The position numbers and the translations under genes are program-made. This document shows positions 4,823 through 7,324 of a stretch of DNA of 7,324 nt, piece by piece. Source of the stretch: Oscillospiraceae bacterium (lineage in GTDB: Bacteria; Bacillota; Clostridia; Oscillospirales; CAG-272); NCBI GenBank assembly GCA_015065205.1, contig SVQS01000090.1, positions 1-7,324 of the forward strand. Direction: 5' to 3'. The notes beneath the pieces are model-generated. The model was given only the letters and a program-made list of their open reading frames with translations, was not told where the DNA came from and ran no database searches. Positions within the stretch are counted from its first letter, which is position 1, and every line of letters begins with the position of its first letter.

Positions 4823-5725
4823 ATGGCAAAGAAAAAATGGAGCTTCAATGCCTTTGTAGCAGGCGAAAATCTACAAGGCTCGAATAAAATATATGACCTT
4901 GATGTTGAAATGGATATAAGGCTTTGTGCCAATGCAGACATCCTATTATACAATCCCGACTTTCCTTGTCACGATACAACTGATTGCTTTGTAGAAGCAT
5001 TAAAAGAAAACAAGCACGATGCAGTGGAGCTACAAGGACTTCTCCCCGAACATATTGCAGATATTTTACCGTACCTAAAGGATATAAAATACCTCAGCCT
5101 GTTCAAATGTAACCGTTTAGACGATCTCTCATTTATTGAGGAACTGACCGAGCTTCGCGGTATTTACATCTATTGGAATCAAAAAGCCACCAATTTGTTT
5201 GATGCAAGAAAATTGCCGAAATTAACCGTGCTTTCTATCGAGGATGCAAACAAACTGACAGACTTCTCAGGACTTGAAGGCTCTAACATTGAAAATCTCA
5301 AAATATGGGGATGTAATTTTCTCGGCAGCTTTACGCCAAAGACGGTGGTCGCTGATTTTGAGATTTTTACAAAAATGCCGAGGTTAAAAGTTCTTAACCT
5401 TGTTCCCGTGAAAAACGAGAATTCACGCGCCGATCTTCTTGCGCTGTCAAAGCTTACTGCGCTTGAAAAGTTCTATATACTTGAAGGATATTTCACATTT
5501 GAGCAGTTCGCTTGGCTGAAATCCAAGTTGCCCCATACCGCAGGCATTGAGCCGTTACACGAATGGAAGAATTGGCAAGACGAAACCGTATGGTCAGTAA
5601 TCGGTAGAAGGAAACCAACCGTAAAGAAGAGCGAAACCGCCGATGAATATGAGGCTCAATTCTACGCCCTCGTGGCAAAATACAAAACCCATGTAAATCC
5701 CCCGATGGAGGGAGAAAAAGATTAA
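4823..5725 (+). CDS. leucine-rich repeat protein, probably cytoplasmic
   Basis: This 300-residue protein has no signal peptide or membrane segment. A central stretch of irregular leucine-rich repeats runs from about residue 66 to 235, with lines such as LPYLKDIKYLSLFKCNRLDDLSFI, LTELRGIYIYWN, LPKLTVLSIEDANKLTDFSGL, NIENLKIWGC, MPRLKVLNLV and LTALEKFYIL. LRR domains usually bind protein partners; no enzyme motif is visible. The N-terminal 65 residues and the C-terminal tail (about 241-300, rich in charged and aromatic residues) match nothing I recognise. The start at 4823 gives MAKKKW after a fair ribosome site. The tail repeats the sequence just upstream of the gene, pointing to a tandem family. 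It has its own promoter; no clear terminator follows before the next promoter at 5755. Confidence 0.82.
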   Translation: MAKKKWSFNAFVAGENLQGSNKIYDLDVEMDIRLCANADILLYNPDFPCHDTTDCFVEALKENKHDAVELQGLLPEHIADILPYLKDIKYLSLFKCNRLDDLSFIEELTELRGIYIYWNQKATNLFDARKLPKLTVLSIEDANKLTDFSGLEGSNIENLKIWGCNFLGSFTPKTVVADFEIFTKMPRLKVLNLVPVKNENSRADLLALSKLTALEKFYILEGYFTFEQFAWLKSKLPHTAGIEPLHEWKNWQDETVWSVIGRRKPTVKKSETADEYEAQFYALVAKYKTHVNPPMEGEKD

Positions 5726-5754
5726 AAATATCCCTCTAAAAATCCCCATACTTC

Positions 5755-5783
5755 TTGACATTCGCCAAAATATGTAGTATAAT
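5755..5783 (+). promoter_or_regulatory. sigma-A promoter of the YgjV-family gene
   Basis: TTGACA (5755-5760) and TATAAT (5778-5783) are perfect hexamers with a 17-base spacer. The start is near 5790, leaving a leader of about 57 bases. Confidence 0.9.
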
Positions 5784-5795
5784 GTTGCGGTGAGA

Positions 5796-5833
5796 GTGCA
5801 AGAAAATTTTTGATCCTCTCCAAAATCTTGCGC
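5796..5833 (+). promoter_or_regulatory. possible leader hairpin before the YgjV-family gene
   Basis: GTGCAAGA (5796-5803) can pair with TCTTGCGC (5826-5833) with one G-U pair, leaving a 22-base loop and ending directly at the GGAGG ribosome site (5834-5838). GAGAG (5792-5796) and CTCTC (5816-5820) offer a competing pairing. No known riboswitch class is recognised, so this is a weak candidate. Confidence 0.25.
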
Positions 5834-5846
5834 GGAGGCGTTTGAT

Positions 5847-6404
5847 ATGAAACCCATTGAAATCATTGCTCAAATCGTTGGCATATTTGGAATGCTGATG
5901 AGCGTTCTTTCCTATCAGCAAAAGGGAAAGGCGCGCATCCTGTTCTTCCAACTGTTCGGCTCGGCGCTGTTCGTAGTCAACTTTTTTATGTTAGGCGCGT
6001 TTTCGGGCGCGATTCTCAATCTCGTTGCCATCATTCGTGCGCTTATTTTTATTTATGAGGACAAGATTCGTGGAGACCACCCCGCTTGGACAATTGGATT
6101 GACGGTTGTTTACATCCTTTCTTACGTCTCGGTGTTCACCATCTTTGGCAAAGAGCCCACCCCGCTGAACCTGATTTTGGAGGTTCTGCCCGTCATCGCT
6201 ATGACCGTTACCACCATCGCCTTCCGTCGTAAAGAGGACAAAGCTCTGCGCCGCGTGGCATTTATCAGTTCTCCTCTGTGGTTGACCTATAACATCATTT
6301 TCTTCTCCTGGGGCGGTATTATTGGAGAGACCTTGAATCTTTCTTCCGCTATCATTGGCACCATTCGTTTGGATAGAAAAAAAGAAGAAAATAAAGTAGA
6401 ATAA
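5847..6404 (+). CDS. YgjV-family inner membrane protein
   Basis: This 185-residue protein matches the YgjV (Imp-YgjV) family layout. The N-terminal IIAQIVGIFGMLMSVLSYQQKGKARILFFQ is the family signature, followed by FFMLGAFSGAILNLVAIIRALIFIY. Hydrophobic segments lie near residues 4-23, 31-50, 53-70, 82-100, 108-126 and 136-158, and the C-terminus (RLDRKKEENKVE) is highly charged. No catalytic residues are known for the family and its substrate, if any, is not established. GGAGG (5834-5838) lies 8 bases before the ATG. It is an independent unit with its own promoter and terminator. Confidence 0.88.
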   Translation: MKPIEIIAQIVGIFGMLMSVLSYQQKGKARILFFQLFGSALFVVNFFMLGAFSGAILNLVAIIRALIFIYEDKIRGDHPAWTIGLTVVYILSYVSVFTIFGKEPTPLNLILEVLPVIAMTVTTIAFRRKEDKALRRVAFISSPLWLTYNIIFFSWGGIIGETLNLSSAIIGTIRLDRKKEENKVE

Positions 6405-6411
6405 AAAGCAG

Positions 6412-6442
6412 AAAATGGGATAGCTAACGCTATCCCGTTTTT
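6412..6442 (+). terminator. intrinsic terminator of the YgjV-family gene
   Basis: GGGATAGC (6417-6424) pairs perfectly with GCTATCCC (6429-6436) around a TAAC loop. The stem is extended by a T-G pair and four A-T pairs, with a TTTTT run at 6438-6442. It begins 8 bases after the stop codon. Confidence 0.92.
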
Positions 6443-6463
6443 ATATGCAATATTTTTAAGGGG

Positions 6464-6540
6464 AGTAGGACCGTCGAGGACGCCGGTCCCTACAATAGGA
6501 TACACAAATTTTGTCGGGACCGGCCTCTCGGACGGTTCGC
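6464..6540. repeat. two related repeat copies in inverted orientation
   Basis: The first copy (6465-6493) is itself an imperfect hairpin with GTAGG and CCTAC ends and GGACCG/CGGTCC arms. The reverse complement of this copy begins GTAGGGACCGGCGTC. The second copy (6513-6540), read on the plus strand, begins GTCGGGACCGGCCTC and continues similarly to ACGGTTC. The two therefore face each other across 19 bases. They look like a dispersed non-coding repeat. No gene lies between them. Confidence 0.6.
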
Positions 6541-6688
6541 TTTGTCGCCAAACAACTCTCTTAGCGGATAGGGTCTCGGCGGTGCCTAGCCGCTTGCGAT
6601 AGCAAAAGCAAGCGAACGCTTGCGTCGACCGTCTATCTGTATGTAAAAATCCATTTTGATAATTGTTGCGCGAAAGTTTTTGAAGGGG
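6541..6688. other. intergenic region with mutually exclusive hairpins
   Basis: CGCTTGC occurs at 6591-6597 and again inside 6617-6624, with GCAAGCG (6608-6614) between them, so the middle arm can pair with either side. The rest shows no ribosome site, RNA gene or recognised motif. The paired arms may be the decayed end of the repeat at 6464-6540. Confidence 0.4.
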
Positions 6689-6722
6689 TATGGGGGAACT
6701 TTTTGAAAAAAGTTCCCCCATA
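6689..6722. repeat. long perfect hairpin without a T-tract
   Basis: Fifteen base pairs join TATGGGGGAACTTTT (6689-6703) to AAAAGTTCCCCCATA (6708-6722) around a 4-base loop. Neither strand carries a T run directly after the stem, so it is not a standard intrinsic terminator, although it lies 15 bases beyond the stop of the SpoVT-like gene. It could protect that transcript's 3' end or be a dispersed element. AAGTTTTTGAAGGGG (6675-6689) just before it imitates part of the stem. Confidence 0.6.
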
Positions 6723-6737
6723 AAAAGCGCATCCTTT

Positions 6738-7324
6738 TTATCCTTCTAACTGTCTCCCTAAAAATCCTGCAGCGGTGAGAATGAGCTTGGTTTCCACCTC
6801 GGCGGCGGGCATATCGCGGCGGTCGGAGCCGAGGGTGTCGCTTACAGACACCACGCAACCGGCAATGTCGCCCTCGCTGATGATGGGCATAGCACAGCTG
6901 ATATAATGAGCACTGCCGTCGGCGAGGACGGGCAGGGGAGTATCTCCCTCATGCCAAACGTAGAGCGAGCGGCCCTCAATAATTTGCTCCATTTCGTGCG
7001 ATACGGCTTTGTCGGCGTATTCTTTGCGCGGAACACCCGAGCAAGCGATAACGGCATCACGGTCGCAGATAATGACCGAAAGAGAGCAGGTTTTGTGCAA
7101 GGTTTCGGCATATTGAGCGGCAAAAGCGGCGAGCTCGCCGATGGGGGAGTACTTTTTAAAAATGACCTCGCCCTCGCGGTCGGTATAAATCTCCAAGGGA
7201 TCACCGCCACTGATAACATTGACACTAAAAACCTTGTCGAGCTGGTTTTTAGCCGACTGAACTGCCACAGAATGGTATTTATCTGCGACTTTTTCGATAT
7301 TCTTAGTGTCCTCGTTAAAATTTG
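6738..7324 (-). CDS. SpoVT-like regulator, C-terminal GAF part, 5' end outside window
   Basis: The frame is open from the window edge to TAA at 6740-6738 (194 residues). From about residue 41 it closely follows SpoVT: GDPLEIY-TDREGEVIFKKYSPI, then the GAF-like sensor domain with VIICDRDAVIACSG, the central ISCAMPIISEGDIAGCVVSVS, and the ending ETKLILTAAGFLGRQLEG. SpoVT is a forespore transcription factor that adjusts sigma-G genes in B. subtilis. Its N-terminal AbrB swapped-hairpin DNA-binding domain should directly precede GDPLEIY, but the 40 residues seen here (including VADKYHSVAVQSAKNQLDKV) do not contain the GRVVIPKEIRRTLRI motif. The gene may therefore encode a fused, replaced or frameshifted variant. 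GTG at 7268 would give 176 residues but lacks a ribosome site, so I treat the gene as running off the window. No promoter is visible. Confidence 0.78.
   Translation of the reverse strand, partial: NFNEDTKNIEKVADKYHSVAVQSAKNQLDKVFSVNVISGGDPLEIYTDREGEVIFKKYSPIGELAAFAAQYAETLHKTCSLSVIICDRDAVIACSGVPRKEYADKAVSHEMEQIIEGRSLYVWHEGDTPLPVLADGSAHYISCAMPIISEGDIAGCVVSVSDTLGSDRRDMPAAEVETKLILTAAGFLGRQLEG

Noticed and set aside
6689..6722. Calling the long hairpin the intrinsic terminator of the SpoVT-like gene.
   Set aside because: The minus strand continues with ACCCC after the stem rather than a T run; I list it as a hairpin repeat instead.
7266..7268. GTG at 7268 as the true start of the SpoVT-like gene, giving 176 residues, close to normal SpoVT length.
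   Set aside because: No ribosome site precedes it and the frame remains open upstream to the window edge, so the length agreement is probably chance.

Overview
The window looks like chromosomal DNA from an endospore-forming member of the Clostridia, probably an uncultured gut lineage. The evidence is a set of sporulation-type proteins (a DUF3794/SipL-like protein, a SigH-like sigma factor and a SpoVT-like regulator), canonical TTGACA/TATAAT promoters, purine-rich AGGAGG-type ribosome sites, a tRNA gene with encoded CCA, and a YgjV-family membrane protein. A precise genus cannot be read from the sequence.

Left part (1-2490): a DUF3794/SPOCS-domain gene truncated by the window edge runs leftward from 994. 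Its upstream region matches a sigma-E promoter (ATA-N16-CATAGGAT). Divergent from it, a strong sigma-A promoter drives a SigH-like sigma factor (1357-1935). A dual zinc-ribbon protein (2032-2370) follows after a leader holding two tandem hairpins, and a 12-bp terminator closes the unit.

Middle (2490-4290): a small zinc-ribbon protein with one membrane segment (2626-3096) converges on rsmA/ksgA, the 16S rRNA dimethyltransferase (4008-3142, minus strand), and they share a bidirectional terminator. A tRNA-Thr(CGT) gene with its own promoter and terminator lies divergent to rsmA.

Accessory stretch (4289-4760): no convincing gene. It contains a 65-bp imperfect hairpin, then about seven short hairpins at 23-26 bp spacing whose stems vary while the linker is conserved and reverses orientation halfway, then another inverted repeat.

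Right part (4713-7324): an LRR protein gene with its own promoter, a YgjV-family membrane protein gene with its own promoter and terminator, a repeat-rich intergenic region, and a leftward SpoVT-like gene truncated by the window edge. The leader of the LRR gene contains what appears to be the 19-codon C-terminal tail of a lost paralogue. The SpoVT-like gene has the conserved C-terminal part, but the AbrB DNA-binding motif is not seen where it should precede it.

Most genes here look independently transcribed; only the sigma factor and the dual zinc-ribbon gene look co-transcribed. No complete new defence or mobile system is visible. The least ordinary items are the orientation-switching hairpin array, the paralogue remnant before the LRR gene and the odd SpoVT N-terminus.
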